64,000 nucleotides of DNA. It comes from an uncultured Pelagibacteraceae bacterium. Lineage in GTDB: Bacteria; Pseudomonadota; Alphaproteobacteria; Pelagibacterales; Pelagibacteraceae. Position numbers and translations under genes: made by a program. The DNA is taken from the NCBI GenBank assembly GCA_902617625.1, contig CACMXJ010000003.1:1-64000 (forward strand), in the 5' to 3' direction. Within the stretch, counting starts at the first letter, position 1. Every line of letters starts with the position of its first letter. The notes beneath the pieces were generated by a model. That model was not told the origin of the DNA. It was given only the letters and a program-made list of their open reading frames with translations, and made no database searches. Positions 36,884 to 45,428 of the stretch are shown one piece after another.

Positions 36884-37969
36884 ATGGAAATAATAAATAA
36901 TTTTTCTGAAGTCTTTTTATCAGTCTGGAATAGAGGGATATTAGGAGTAGATATTTTTCAAATATTAATTGGTATTGGAATATTTTTAATTTTTCTAATT
37001 TTTAGAGGATTAATAAGTAAACTTATTATTAAAAAATTAGAGATAATTTCTAAAAGAACTACTAATAAATTAGATGATACTTTTGTGTCTGCATTGATTG
37101 GACCAGCAAGATTTTTACCAATTGTTTTGGGGTTTTTTATAGCAAGTTATTACATGACTTTTTCAATTGAAGGAAGAGAAGTTGTTGACACAATAAATAG
37201 AACATTAATAACAATTTTAATCTTTTGGGTGATGCATCAAATTATTGAACCTGTGTCTTATATTTTAAGTGGACTTGATAAACTTTTAACAAGAGAGTTA
37301 ATTGGATGGATCATTAAATCCTTAAAAATACTAATTTTTATTTTAGGTCTAGCTGCTGTATTAGAACTTTGGGGAATAAAGATAGGACCAATTATTGCTG
37401 GTCTTGGTTTATTTGGTGTTGCTGTGGCTTTGGGTGCCCAAGATTTATTTAAAAATTTGATTTCAGGTATTTTAGTTCTAGTTGAAAAAAGATTTAAAAT
37501 AGGTGATTGGATATTAGTAGAGGGAATTATAGAAGGTATAGTTGAAAAAATTGGGTTTAGATCAACAACAATAAGAAAGTTTGATAAATCTCTTGCAATT
37601 ATTCCTAACTTTCAATTTGCTGAAAATGCAGTTGTAAATGTTAGTGAAACTTCAAACTGGTTAATAAGTTGGATTATAACTCTTCAATATGACACAACAG
37701 TTGATCAATTAAAAACTATAAGAAATGAAATTGAAGATCACATTCAAAAAAGTGAGGACTTTAATACTAGTATAGGAATTGCAGTAAGAGTTGACAAATT
37801 TTCTGATAGTTCAATTGATATGTATGTTCGTTGTTTTACTAAATCAGACAGTTGGAACGAGTGGTTATCGGTAAAAGAGAAATTAGCAATTGAAATAAAA
37901 AAGATTGTTGAAAAAAATAAAGCATCTTTTGCATTCCCAAGTTCATCTATTTATATAGAAAAAAAATGA
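36884..37969 (+). CDS. MscS-family mechanosensitive channel
   Basis: Tension-gated channel that relieves turgor on osmotic downshock. In the 361-aa protein about five hydrophobic stretches precede the pore-lining TM3 (GLGLFGVAVALGAQDLFKNLISG), followed by the beta domain (FKIGDWILVEG) and the mixed C-terminal domain. Larger than E. coli MscS (286 aa) by two extra N-terminal helices. It overlaps yggT by 4 nt and may be in one unit with hemCD. Confidence 0.92.
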   Translation: MEIINNFSEVFLSVWNRGILGVDIFQILIGIGIFLIFLIFRGLISKLIIKKLEIISKRTTNKLDDTFVSALIGPARFLPIVLGFFIASYYMTFSIEGREVVDTINRTLITILIFWVMHQIIEPVSYILSGLDKLLTRELIGWIIKSLKILIFILGLAAVLELWGIKIGPIIAGLGLFGVAVALGAQDLFKNLISGILVLVEKRFKIGDWILVEGIIEGIVEKIGFRSTTIRKFDKSLAIIPNFQFAENAVVNVSETSNWLISWIITLQYDTTVDQLKTIRNEIEDHIQKSEDFNTSIGIAVRVDKFSDSSIDMYVRCFTKSDSWNEWLSVKEKLAIEIKKIVEKNKASFAFPSSSIYIEKK

Positions 37970-38256
37970 TAGCCATTTTTTATTTAGCTTTACAAATATT
38001 AAAGCTTTATTCCTACGTAGTAATAGCGAATGTAATTATTAGCTGGTTGGTTGCTTTTAATGTTTTAAATACACAAAATAGATTTGTTTATTCAATTTTA
38101 GAATTAACATATCGTTTAACAGATCCTATACTTAATAAAATTAGACGATTTTTACCTAATTTAGGATCCTTGGATATCTCACCCATTATATTACTTCTAT
38201 TGATTTGGTTTATAGAAATGTGTATGAAGCTCTACATCGCACCTTTAATTTTTTAA
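37966..38256 (+). CDS. yggT: YggT family membrane protein
   Basis: A 96-aa protein with two hydrophobic regions (about 1-30 and 68-92) joined by the family motif LTYRLTDPILNKIRRFLPNLGSLDISPIILLLLIW-type sequence. YggT proteins are linked to osmotic tolerance and membrane functions without a defined biochemical role. It overlaps mscS by 4 nt, so the pair may be functionally linked in osmotic response (inference), and folD starts 5 nt after it. Confidence 0.9.
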   Translation: MIAIFYLALQILKLYSYVVIANVIISWLVAFNVLNTQNRFVYSILELTYRLTDPILNKIRRFLPNLGSLDISPIILLLLIWFIEMCMKLYIAPLIF

Positions 38257-38261
38257 AACTT

Positions 38262-39107
38262 ATGATTCTAATTGACGGAAAAAAAGCAGCAGCTGAGTTA
38301 AGAGCAGAACTTAAACAAGAAGTAACTGAGTTAAAGAACAAGTATAATAAAGTACCAGGTTTAACGGTGATTTTGATTGGAGAGCTTACCCCTAGTCAAA
38401 TATATGTTAGGAATAAAGAGAAATCAGCAAAAGAGGTTGGTTTAAAGTCTGACGTAATTAAATACCCAGACTCTGTGGAAGAAAAAGTTATTTTGGACAA
38501 GATTAATGATCTAAATAAAGATGAGAGCGTTTCAGGTATTTTAGTTCAGTTACCTTTGCCAAAACATATCGATAAACAGAAAATTATTGAGGCTATTCAT
38601 CCGTCCAAAGACGTTGACGGATTTCATCCTATGAATGTTGGTAATCTTTCTTCAGGAAACGAGAGTTCCGTACCCTGTACTCCACTAGGCTGTTATTTAT
38701 TAATTAAAAAAATTGAGCCAAACTTAAGTGGAAAAAAAGCAGTTGTAGTTGGAAGATCTAATCTAAATGGAAAACCAATGACACAACTTCTTTTAAAAGA
38801 AAATTGCACTGTAACAATTACTCACTCAAAAACAAAAGATCTCAAGGCTGAATGTTTAGAAGCAGATATTATTATAGCTGCTGTCGGTATCCCTGAACTT
38901 GTTAAAGGAGATTGGGTTAAAAAAGACACAATCGTAATTGACGTTGGAATTAACAAAACAGATAAAGGTATTGTTGGCGATGTTGCATTTGATGAAGTTT
39001 CAAAAAATGCTAAAGCATTAACACCAGTTCCAGGCGGAGTTGGACCAATGACAATCGCTTGTTTATTAAAAAATACTGTAGAGTGTTTCAAAAGATCGCA
39101 ACTTTAA
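38262..39107 (+). CDS. folD: Methylenetetrahydrofolate dehydrogenase / cyclohydrolase
   Basis: Interconverts 5,10-methylene-, methenyl- and 10-formyl-tetrahydrofolate. Starting at ATG 38262 (MILIDGKKAAAELR) the protein has 281 aa; an upstream in-frame start at 38205 would overlap yggT and adds unconserved residues. Motifs: YVRNKEKSAKEVG with the catalytic Lys, VQLPLPKHID, KDVDGFHPMNVG, VVGRSNLNGKPM and the C-terminal TPVPGGVGPMT. One-carbon supply links it to purH in this window. Confidence 0.97.
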   Translation: MILIDGKKAAAELRAELKQEVTELKNKYNKVPGLTVILIGELTPSQIYVRNKEKSAKEVGLKSDVIKYPDSVEEKVILDKINDLNKDESVSGILVQLPLPKHIDKQKIIEAIHPSKDVDGFHPMNVGNLSSGNESSVPCTPLGCYLLIKKIEPNLSGKKAVVVGRSNLNGKPMTQLLLKENCTVTITHSKTKDLKAECLEADIIIAAVGIPELVKGDWVKKDTIVIDVGINKTDKGIVGDVAFDEVSKNAKALTPVPGGVGPMTIACLLKNTVECFKRSQL

Positions 39108-39143
39108 AGTTACAACCTATTAAATTTTTTGATATTTTGAGGC

Positions 39144-39347
39144 GTGAAGAAACCTAAATATCCATATAGAATTGCAATTGTATTCTTAATTTTAACGGTT
39201 CCTACTATTGGAGCAACTCAATTGGGCTGGTACTTATATGATCAACAAACGGGTTTTGATTATGGTATGATTGTAGGAACATTTTCAGTTATATATGCAG
39301 CTTGGCTAATGTATGAAAAAAATTGGAGAGAAGAGGACGATGATTAA
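39144..39347 (+). CDS. Small two-helix membrane protein, unknown
   Basis: A 67-aa protein with a GTG start. Hydrophobic segments at about 9-31 and 40-56 are followed by an acidic tail, KNWREEDDD. The pair of short helices and strongly acidic C-terminus are all that can be seen. It lies 36 nt after folD and 3 nt before the SHOCT protein, so the three small genes may form one unit. Function unknown. Confidence 0.65.
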   Translation: MKKPKYPYRIAIVFLILTVPTIGATQLGWYLYDQQTGFDYGMIVGTFSVIYAAWLMYEKNWREEDDD

Positions 39348-39350
39348 GTA

Positions 39351-39617
39351 ATGGAAAAATTAATTTTTTTTGGACTGGTAATTCCTATTTTATTCTTTGT
39401 TTTATATTTAGGGACGAGAGCTATCATGAGTGGTGTTAGCGCTAAACAAGCTAACCAAGCAAACAAAGATGAAAATGAAATAGATGACAATAATGAGGAA
39501 TCAAATTCTGATAAATCGTTGAGTAATGAGTTAGAAAAACTTAATGCACTAAGAGAAAGTGGTGTATTAACTCAAGAAGAATTTGAAAAGGCAAAAAATA
39601 AATTATTAAATAATTAA
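39351..39617 (+). CDS. Membrane-anchored SHOCT domain protein
   Basis: An 88-aa protein: transmembrane segment at about 4-25, an acidic Asn/Glu-rich linker (about 40-57), and a C-terminal SHOCT motif, LEKLNALRESGVLTQEEFEKAKNKLL in about 61-86. SHOCT domains are short oligomerisation modules found at protein ends. Function unknown. Its stop lies 3 nt from the stop of the convergent EamA transporter. Confidence 0.8.
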   Translation: MEKLIFFGLVIPILFFVLYLGTRAIMSGVSAKQANQANKDENEIDDNNEESNSDKSLSNELEKLNALRESGVLTQEEFEKAKNKLLNN

Positions 39618-39620
39618 AGA

Positions 39621-40520
39621 TTAATTTGCTCTTGTTAAAAGCAATAGAGTTGCACCAGCTATAAAAATCAAAATACCTAAAATTTCAATAAAAGTTATTT
39701 TTTCTTTAAAGAGATATTTTGAAGAGATGTAACTAAAAAATATTTCAATTTGGCCAACAGCTCTAACAAAAGATGCTTGAATCAAAGTGAAAGCAAAAAA
39801 CCAGGATAGTGTCGCTAAAAAACCAGCTAATCCAGTCAAACAAATTTCAAATTTATTATTATAAAATTTTTTGAATTCCGATTTTTCAAAAATTATCAGA
39901 TATGCAGTAATGATTATAGTTTGAATTATCAAAGCAAAAAAAACTGTAGTAAGCGCTTTATCAAAGTTAGAGGAAAAATTTTCTAGTGTTAGTGCTGCTG
40001 CTCTAAAATAGACAACACTGAGACCCAATAAAAGTCCTGCTCCCAATCCAATAAGAGTTACCTTTGAAAAAAAATTCTTAAAAAACAATTTATAATTTTT
40101 GATCGAAATAATGATAACTCCAAGTGTTGCAATTATTATTCCAAAAACACCAAGCAAATTTAATTTATCTTTTAATATGATATATTCAAAGATCGCAATT
40201 TGAATAACTTCCGTTTTACTTAGTGAAGTACCAACAACGAAATTCGAAAATCTAAAAAGGTATAATAGCGTTATTGTAAAAGTAACTTGTAAAATAGATC
40301 CTAAAAAAGTGAAAAAAATAAAGTTAGTTTGATTAATGATATCTGAAACGACATTAAAGTCATGAAAAAGAAAAAATAATATAAATGCAAAAGGTAAAGC
40401 AAAAGCAAATCTTACATAAGCAGATGCTACCAATGATAAATCTTTATTTAATTTTTTCTGTAAAGAAGTTCTTAGATTTTGAAAAAAAGCTGCTAAAATT
40501 GTAAAAACGACCCAATTCAT
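39621..40520 (-). CDS. EamA/DMT superfamily transporter
   Basis: A 299-aa protein with about ten hydrophobic helices and an internal duplication, the layout of EamA (RhaT/YdcZ-type) metabolite exporters. It ends in the usual pattern FSYISSKYLFKEKITFIEILGILIFIAGATLLL, seen at the end of each EamA half. The substrate cannot be read from the sequence. Both flanks are gene ends or short spacers, so it is probably a single gene. Confidence 0.88.
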   Translation of the reverse strand: MNWVVFTILAAFFQNLRTSLQKKLNKDLSLVASAYVRFAFALPFAFILFFLFHDFNVVSDIINQTNFIFFTFLGSILQVTFTITLLYLFRFSNFVVGTSLSKTEVIQIAIFEYIILKDKLNLLGVFGIIIATLGVIIISIKNYKLFFKNFFSKVTLIGLGAGLLLGLSVVYFRAAALTLENFSSNFDKALTTVFFALIIQTIIITAYLIIFEKSEFKKFYNNKFEICLTGLAGFLATLSWFFAFTLIQASFVRAVGQIEIFFSYISSKYLFKEKITFIEILGILIFIAGATLLLLTRAN

Positions 40521-40578
40521 AAATTTATTTAATTATAATCTTTTATTCGAATTAAGTAGTTACTTATATTTAAAAAAA

Positions 40579-41643
40579 CTAGTTTTTCTCCATCAGCCAG
40601 AGAGCGTCTTCTCCTAAAAAGTAAACTTTTCCGTTATCTGGATGGACTTGTATATCTCTTATTCTTCCAATTTTATTTTTAAATATGATTTCTTCTTTTA
40701 CATTAGATAAGTCGTCAAATATTAATTTTCTCAAGGATTTATCTTTTAGTGAAGTAATTAAAGCATGTCCATTCCATTCACTAAACTCTTTTCCTTTGTA
40801 AATTGTGATCGCACTTGTTGCTATGGATGGAACCCAATATTGTATCGCTTTTGTAAAACCTGGTTTCCATTTTGGACCGATAGGAATACCTGAATAGTTT
40901 GTCCCTCCCCAACCTAAAATTTTCCATCCATAATTTTCACCTTTTTTTGCTTCACCAAACCAATCCCCACCTCTCGCTCCATGATTACTCATATAAATTT
41001 TTTCATCAAATGGTGATAAAGTTAGACCTTGAGGATTTCTAATACCTATTTGATAAATTTCAGGTAACCAATCTGATTTACCCTGAAATTTTGGATTATC
41101 TTTTGGGATACTTCCGTCAATATTTATTCTAATGATACTACCAGGATGCTTTGTAGGATCTTGTGCAATCATACCTTGACCTCTTTCACCAGCAGACGCA
41201 AAAAGATAACCATCTTTGATCGCCAATCTTGATCCAAAGTGATATCCAGAGTCAATAGGTGGGTTTGCTTGAAAAATATTTTTAAATATTAAATCTTTTT
41301 CATTAAATTTCGATTTTGCTATTGAGGTACTAGTTTTCCAATTTCCTCTATTTTCGGTATAAGAAACATAGACAAAATCATCTTTATAAAGAATATCTAA
41401 TAAACCACCCTGTCCATGTTCTAAATAATTAAGATTGTGATTTAATGAAGAAATTTTTTTAGAATTAAGGTCTATTAATTTAATTTCTCCACTTTTTTCG
41501 GTAATTAATAATTCTGTATCATTAATAAAAGTAGATCCCCATGGACCTTTTAAATTTACAATCTTCTTAAATCTTAAATTATCAGCGAATGAATAATTTA
41601 TAAAAAGTGTAAATAAAAAAATTGTAACAAGCGTTTTTTTCAC
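40579..41643 (-). CDS. Soluble PQQ-type aldose sugar dehydrogenase family protein
   Basis: Secreted six-bladed beta-propeller of the glucose/sorbosone dehydrogenase family. Starting at the GTG at 41643, just after the SDR stop, gives 354 aa with a signal peptide (about 1-19, ending SFA). A longer ORF from 41754 would overlap the SDR and lack a signal. Family landmarks: WGSTFINDTELLITEKSGEI, EHGQGGLLDI with the catalytic-type His region, GYHFGSRLAI, GIRNPQGLTLSP and NHGARGGDWFGEAKKGENYGW. Sugar and acceptor unknown; PQQ synthesis genes are not in the window. Confidence 0.85.
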   Translation of the reverse strand: MKKTLVTIFLFTLFINYSFADNLRFKKIVNLKGPWGSTFINDTELLITEKSGEIKLIDLNSKKISSLNHNLNYLEHGQGGLLDILYKDDFVYVSYTENRGNWKTSTSIAKSKFNEKDLIFKNIFQANPPIDSGYHFGSRLAIKDGYLFASAGERGQGMIAQDPTKHPGSIIRINIDGSIPKDNPKFQGKSDWLPEIYQIGIRNPQGLTLSPFDEKIYMSNHGARGGDWFGEAKKGENYGWKILGWGGTNYSGIPIGPKWKPGFTKAIQYWVPSIATSAITIYKGKEFSEWNGHALITSLKDKSLRKLIFDDLSNVKEEIIFKNKIGRIRDIQVHPDNGKVYFLGEDALWLMEKN

Positions 41644-41644
41644 T

Positions 41645-42355
41645 TTAAGAAAGTTTTGATCTACCACCATCAACAGCAATGATTTGACCTGTAACCCAAG
41701 AACTGTCATCAGTAATAAGAAATTTTGCAAGAGAGGCAGAGTCCTTACCTTCACCTAATCTTTTTAAAGGATGGGCTTTAGCTATGCCATCTGCCAATGC
41801 TTTATTTTTTAACATTGGCTCAGCAATTTTTGAGTTAGTCAAACTAGGTGCAATACAGTTTACCCTAATATTAGGAGCAAATTCTGCTGCTAAAGAAACA
41901 GTTAAACCCTCAACAGCAGCTTTTGTAGAAGCAATTATAGCGTGATTTGTAAAACCTCTTTGAGCTGCAACTGTAGAAAATAAAACTACTGAACCTTTAT
42001 TTTTTTTTAAACTATCCTGGTATCCTTTTATGACTTCTACCGCTGAATATAAGTTTAATTTCATACACTTATTAAAATCTTGCTCATTAACCATTCTCAA
42101 AGGTTTTAAATCAATCGAACCTACACAATAGGCAATTCCTTTTACATCAGAAATATCATTTTTAATCTTTTCCACAAATCCATCTTGCAAAACATCAGCT
42201 ATTGTAAAACTACAACCTAATTTATCAGAAATATTTTTTGTTTCATTTTCATTTCTGCCGACTAAATGAACTGAATTTCCCGAATTTACTAATTGTTCAG
42301 CTAAACTAGATCCGATTGAACCTGTCGCACCAAGAATAAGATATTTTTCTGACAT
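41645..42355 (-). CDS. Short-chain dehydrogenase/reductase, atypical active site
   Basis: A 236-aa Rossmann-fold protein with the nucleotide loop GATGSIG at 9-15, the core VVLFSTVAAQRGF, and INxIAPSLTNSK-type VNCIAPSLTNSK. In the usual YxxxK motif only the Lys remains: the sequence reads IASTK, with Ile where Tyr is expected. So it may be a binder or use another residue. It shares the AAGTG junction with the sugar dehydrogenase gene, suggesting one operon. Its 5' end is only 27 nt from the divergent photolyase gene. Confidence 0.85.
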   Translation of the reverse strand: MSEKYLILGATGSIGSSLAEQLVNSGNSVHLVGRNENETKNISDKLGCSFTIADVLQDGFVEKIKNDISDVKGIAYCVGSIDLKPLRMVNEQDFNKCMKLNLYSAVEVIKGYQDSLKKNKGSVVLFSTVAAQRGFTNHAIIASTKAAVEGLTVSLAAEFAPNIRVNCIAPSLTNSKIAEPMLKNKALADGIAKAHPLKRLGEGKDSASLAKFLITDDSSWVTGQIIAVDGGRSKLS

Positions 42356-42382
42356 AAAAATTTTTATTAGTTATATTTAATT

Positions 42383-43873
42383 ATGAAGTTATTTTTTATA
42401 CTGGGCAATCAATTATTTCCATCAAAATACTTGGATCGCTTCAAAAAAGACCACCTAATTTTTATGGCAGAGGATTATCAATTATGTACTTATGAAAAAC
42501 ATCATAAAAATAAGATACTTCTCTTTTTGTCATCGATGCGTTCACATGCGGAAAACCTCAGAAAAGATAAGTTTAAATTAGAATATTTTAAAATTGAGGA
42601 TAAAGAATTTAAAGACAACTATTTAAAAAAATTAAAAAAAATAATTAATTCAAAAAAAATAAAAGAGATTTCAAGTTTTGAAGTCGAGGATAAATTTTTT
42701 GAGAAAAAAATAAATCAATTCGTAAAAAAAGAAAAGATCAAATGGAATATTATTCAAACTCCGATGTTTTTGAACTCAAGAGATGAATTTAAACAATATC
42801 TATCTAAATCAAAAAAACCTTTCATGGCAACTTTTTATAAGGAAGTGAGAAAGAAATCTGGAATATTAATGGGTTCTGATGGAAATCCGATTGGAGGCAA
42901 ATGGAGTTTTGATGAAGATAACAGAAATAAGTTACCAAAAAATATTTCTATTCCAAAGTTCCCTAAAATTAATGAAACAAATCATACAAAAAAATTAAAA
43001 CCTATTATTGAAAAACTATTTAAAGATCATCCAGGAACAACCAAAAATTTTTGGTTTGCTACAGAGCATAATGATGTGGTCAAATTATTGAATTTTTTCA
43101 TTAAAGAAAAATCTAATTTATTTGGTGATTATGAGGACGCAGTGGATCAAAAAGATAATATCTTATTTCACAGCGCTTTAAGTCCTTATATCAACCTTGG
43201 TTTAATCACACCTGAATTTATTATCAAAAAAGTTTTAGATTTCCATAAAAGTAAAAAAATCAGATTAAATTCTTTAGAAGGTTATGTTCGTCAGGTTATA
43301 GGATGGAGAGAATTTATGAGAGGTATTTATCAAAGTTATTCAAACGAAATGGAAACTGGAAATTTTTTCAAACAAAATCGTAAAATGAAAAAGTCATGGT
43401 ATGATGGAACGACAGGTTTACCTCCATTAGATTACGCAATTAAAAACGCATTAAATTTTGGATGGTCTCATCACATTGAAAGATTAATGATTTTATCAAA
43501 CATCATGAATCTTTGTGAAATAAAACCTAATATTGTTTACAAATGGTTTATGGAGATGTTTGTCGACTCCTCTGATTGGGTTATGGTTCCAAACGTGTAT
43601 GGTATGGGATTATTTAGCGATGGGGGAATTTTTGCAACCAAACCATACATTTGTGGATCAAGTTATTTTATGAAAATGATGGATTTTAAAAAAGGTGATT
43701 GGTGCAATACTATGGACGGGCTTTACTGGAGATTTATAGATCGCAATAGAAAGTTTTTTTTAAAAAATCCAAGACTTTCAATGATGGTAAGAATATTTGA
43801 TAAAATGAAAGTGGATAGAAAAAAATTAATTTTGTCGGCTGCAGATAAATTCATTAAAGAAAACACAGTTTAG
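42383..43873 (+). CDS. Cryptochrome/photolyase of the DPRP (PhrB/CryB-like) family
   Basis: A 496-aa protein of the deoxyribodipyrimidine photolyase-related family, whose PhrB members repair (6-4) photoproducts. It starts with FFILGNQLFPSKYL and has YVRQVIGWREFMRG, GWSHHIERLMIL and PNVYGMGLFSDGG in the FAD domain. Family members with a [4Fe-4S] cluster have a CxxC after MSDY; here the equivalent is DFKKGDWC (434-441) with the loop shortened, so the cluster is probably missing. DUF2256 follows with a 1-nt overlap. Repair of UV lesions is likely. Confidence 0.9.
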   Translation: MKLFFILGNQLFPSKYLDRFKKDHLIFMAEDYQLCTYEKHHKNKILLFLSSMRSHAENLRKDKFKLEYFKIEDKEFKDNYLKKLKKIINSKKIKEISSFEVEDKFFEKKINQFVKKEKIKWNIIQTPMFLNSRDEFKQYLSKSKKPFMATFYKEVRKKSGILMGSDGNPIGGKWSFDEDNRNKLPKNISIPKFPKINETNHTKKLKPIIEKLFKDHPGTTKNFWFATEHNDVVKLLNFFIKEKSNLFGDYEDAVDQKDNILFHSALSPYINLGLITPEFIIKKVLDFHKSKKIRLNSLEGYVRQVIGWREFMRGIYQSYSNEMETGNFFKQNRKMKKSWYDGTTGLPPLDYAIKNALNFGWSHHIERLMILSNIMNLCEIKPNIVYKWFMEMFVDSSDWVMVPNVYGMGLFSDGGIFATKPYICGSSYFMKMMDFKKGDWCNTMDGLYWRFIDRNRKFFLKNPRLSMMVRIFDKMKVDRKKLILSAADKFIKENTV

Positions 43874-44001
43874 TGAAAAAAGAAAATTTACCAATTAAGA
43901 TTTGTCCAATATGTAATAGACCATTTAAATGGAGAAGGAAATGGAGACTCAATTGGGAAAAGGTTAGGTATTGTTCAAAAAAATGTTCATCAAAAAAATG
44001 A
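43873..44001 (+). CDS. DUF2256 zinc-ribbon-like small protein
   Basis: A 42-aa protein starting with GTG at 43873, one base into the photolyase stop. It reads ICPICNRPFKWRRKW then RYCSKKCSS: two CxxC-type pairs (Cys11/Cys14 and Cys34/Cys38) around a Trp/Arg-rich centre, the DUF2256 pattern. Such genes often lie beside photolyase-family genes. Its TGA overlaps the ATG of the next gene (ATGA). Function unknown; a metal-binding nucleic-acid contact is a guess. Confidence 0.88.
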   Translation: MKKENLPIKICPICNRPFKWRRKWRLNWEKVRYCSKKCSSKK

Positions 44002-45428
44002 AAAATCTTACTCGATATTTGATTTTGATTTTATTTGTAATTCTTACAAATAATACTCGTGCAGAATTTTTTGAGGATCTATCAAAAATTATTGAAAATA
44101 ATGAAAAAAGGCTCAGCTACGGTATCTCAGTAACAGATTTTAATATGGATGGAAATTATGAGTTTTTAGTAACAGGATTTGGTTATCCTAATCTAGCTTT
44201 ATCTTTTAAGGATGGAAAATTAAAGAATCTAAATCAGCAAAAAATTTTTTCAGATACTTTAAAAAGAACTATAGGAGTTGCTGCGTGTGATATCGATAAA
44301 GATGGCTTTGAAGAAATTTACTTTCTAAATACAGATACATATAGTGGGGATAAAAAATATTCAGATAGATTATTAGATATAGAAGATAATTATTATTTTG
44401 ATTTATTCGAATTAGAAAAAAATAAAGAAAACCTAAATTTAACAGCAGGAAGATCTGTAGTTTGTGTAGATAGAAAGGGAGATGGTGAATATGGAGTCTA
44501 TGTAGCAAATTACGGAGGCCCGACCAGATTTTATGAGATTGAAGATGAACTGATTAAAGATAAGGCTCAGAGTTTAAATCTTAATAATATCACTGGTGGA
44601 AGAGCAGTGGTATCAGGACATATCTTGTCGAATAGAGCAGATATTTTTGCAGCAAATGAAAGGGGAGCAAATTTTCTTTATAAAAATAATAATGGAAATT
44701 TTGAAGATGTAGCATTTGATTACAGAGTAGATGATGAAATTCAAAATGGGAGAGGTACAGCTTTATCAGACATATATTATCGAGGCAGATTAGATATTCT
44801 GAGTGGTAATTGGCTTGGATATCATAGAGCCTGGGTTTTGGAAAAAAACGAATTTAAAGACATAGGAAATAAAGATTTTGATAAACCCTCTAGAATTAGA
44901 ACAATTATTTCTGCAGATTTTGATAACGATGGTTTTGATGAAGTTTTTATGAACAATATAGCAGAACCAAATAAATTATTTCGTATCAAAGATGATGGAA
45001 AATTTGAACAGATAAATTTTGAAGTTGGTCTCGAAGCTAATGGGTATGGAACTGGGGCAGCAGTCGCAGATATTGATAATGACGGAGTTTTAGAATTGTT
45101 AGTTGCTCGCGGTGAAAGTAAAGAACAACCATTAACTTTGTATAAAGCAAAAGTTAACAAAGAAAATAAATACCTAAGAATTAAACCGTTAAATAAATAT
45201 GGTGCACCAGCTAGAGGAGCTACGGTAACATTAATAACTAATAAAAGAAAGCATTCCAAAACCATTGATGCTGGATCTGGTTACTTATGTCAAATGGAGC
45301 CTGTGGCACATTATGGAATTAGAAAAAATGAAAAAAATTTTAAAGTAGAGATTAAATGGACCAATGGAACAAAAAAAATATTCAATGTAAGTGAGTTAAA
45401 TCAAACAATTACCATAAAGCAAAAATGA
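43998..45428 (+). CDS. Secreted FG-GAP/VCBS repeat protein with UnbV/ASPIC domain
   Basis: A 476-aa exported protein. The ATG at 43998 gives a clean signal peptide (about 1-23, ending TRA). Four Asp-rich FG-GAP/VCBS calcium loops are visible: TDFNMDGNYEF, CDIDKDGFEEI, ADFDNDGFDEV and ADIDNDGVLEL, so a beta-propeller is likely. The last 80 residues (NKYLRIKPLNKYGAPARGATV) match the UnbV/ASPIC module of CRTAC1-like proteins. It overlaps the Cys-rich gene by 4 nt. Role unknown; adhesion or surface binding is possible. Confidence 0.85.
   Translation: MKNLTRYLILILFVILTNNTRAEFFEDLSKIIENNEKRLSYGISVTDFNMDGNYEFLVTGFGYPNLALSFKDGKLKNLNQQKIFSDTLKRTIGVAACDIDKDGFEEIYFLNTDTYSGDKKYSDRLLDIEDNYYFDLFELEKNKENLNLTAGRSVVCVDRKGDGEYGVYVANYGGPTRFYEIEDELIKDKAQSLNLNNITGGRAVVSGHILSNRADIFAANERGANFLYKNNNGNFEDVAFDYRVDDEIQNGRGTALSDIYYRGRLDILSGNWLGYHRAWVLEKNEFKDIGNKDFDKPSRIRTIISADFDNDGFDEVFMNNIAEPNKLFRIKDDGKFEQINFEVGLEANGYGTGAAVADIDNDGVLELLVARGESKEQPLTLYKAKVNKENKYLRIKPLNKYGAPARGATVTLITNKRKHSKTIDAGSGYLCQMEPVAHYGIRKNEKNFKVEIKWTNGTKKIFNVSELNQTITIKQK

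Noticed and set aside
41644-41754. Longer start for the sugar dehydrogenase
   Set aside because: It overlaps the SDR gene by 110 nt and hides the signal peptide that appears when starting from the GTG at 41643.
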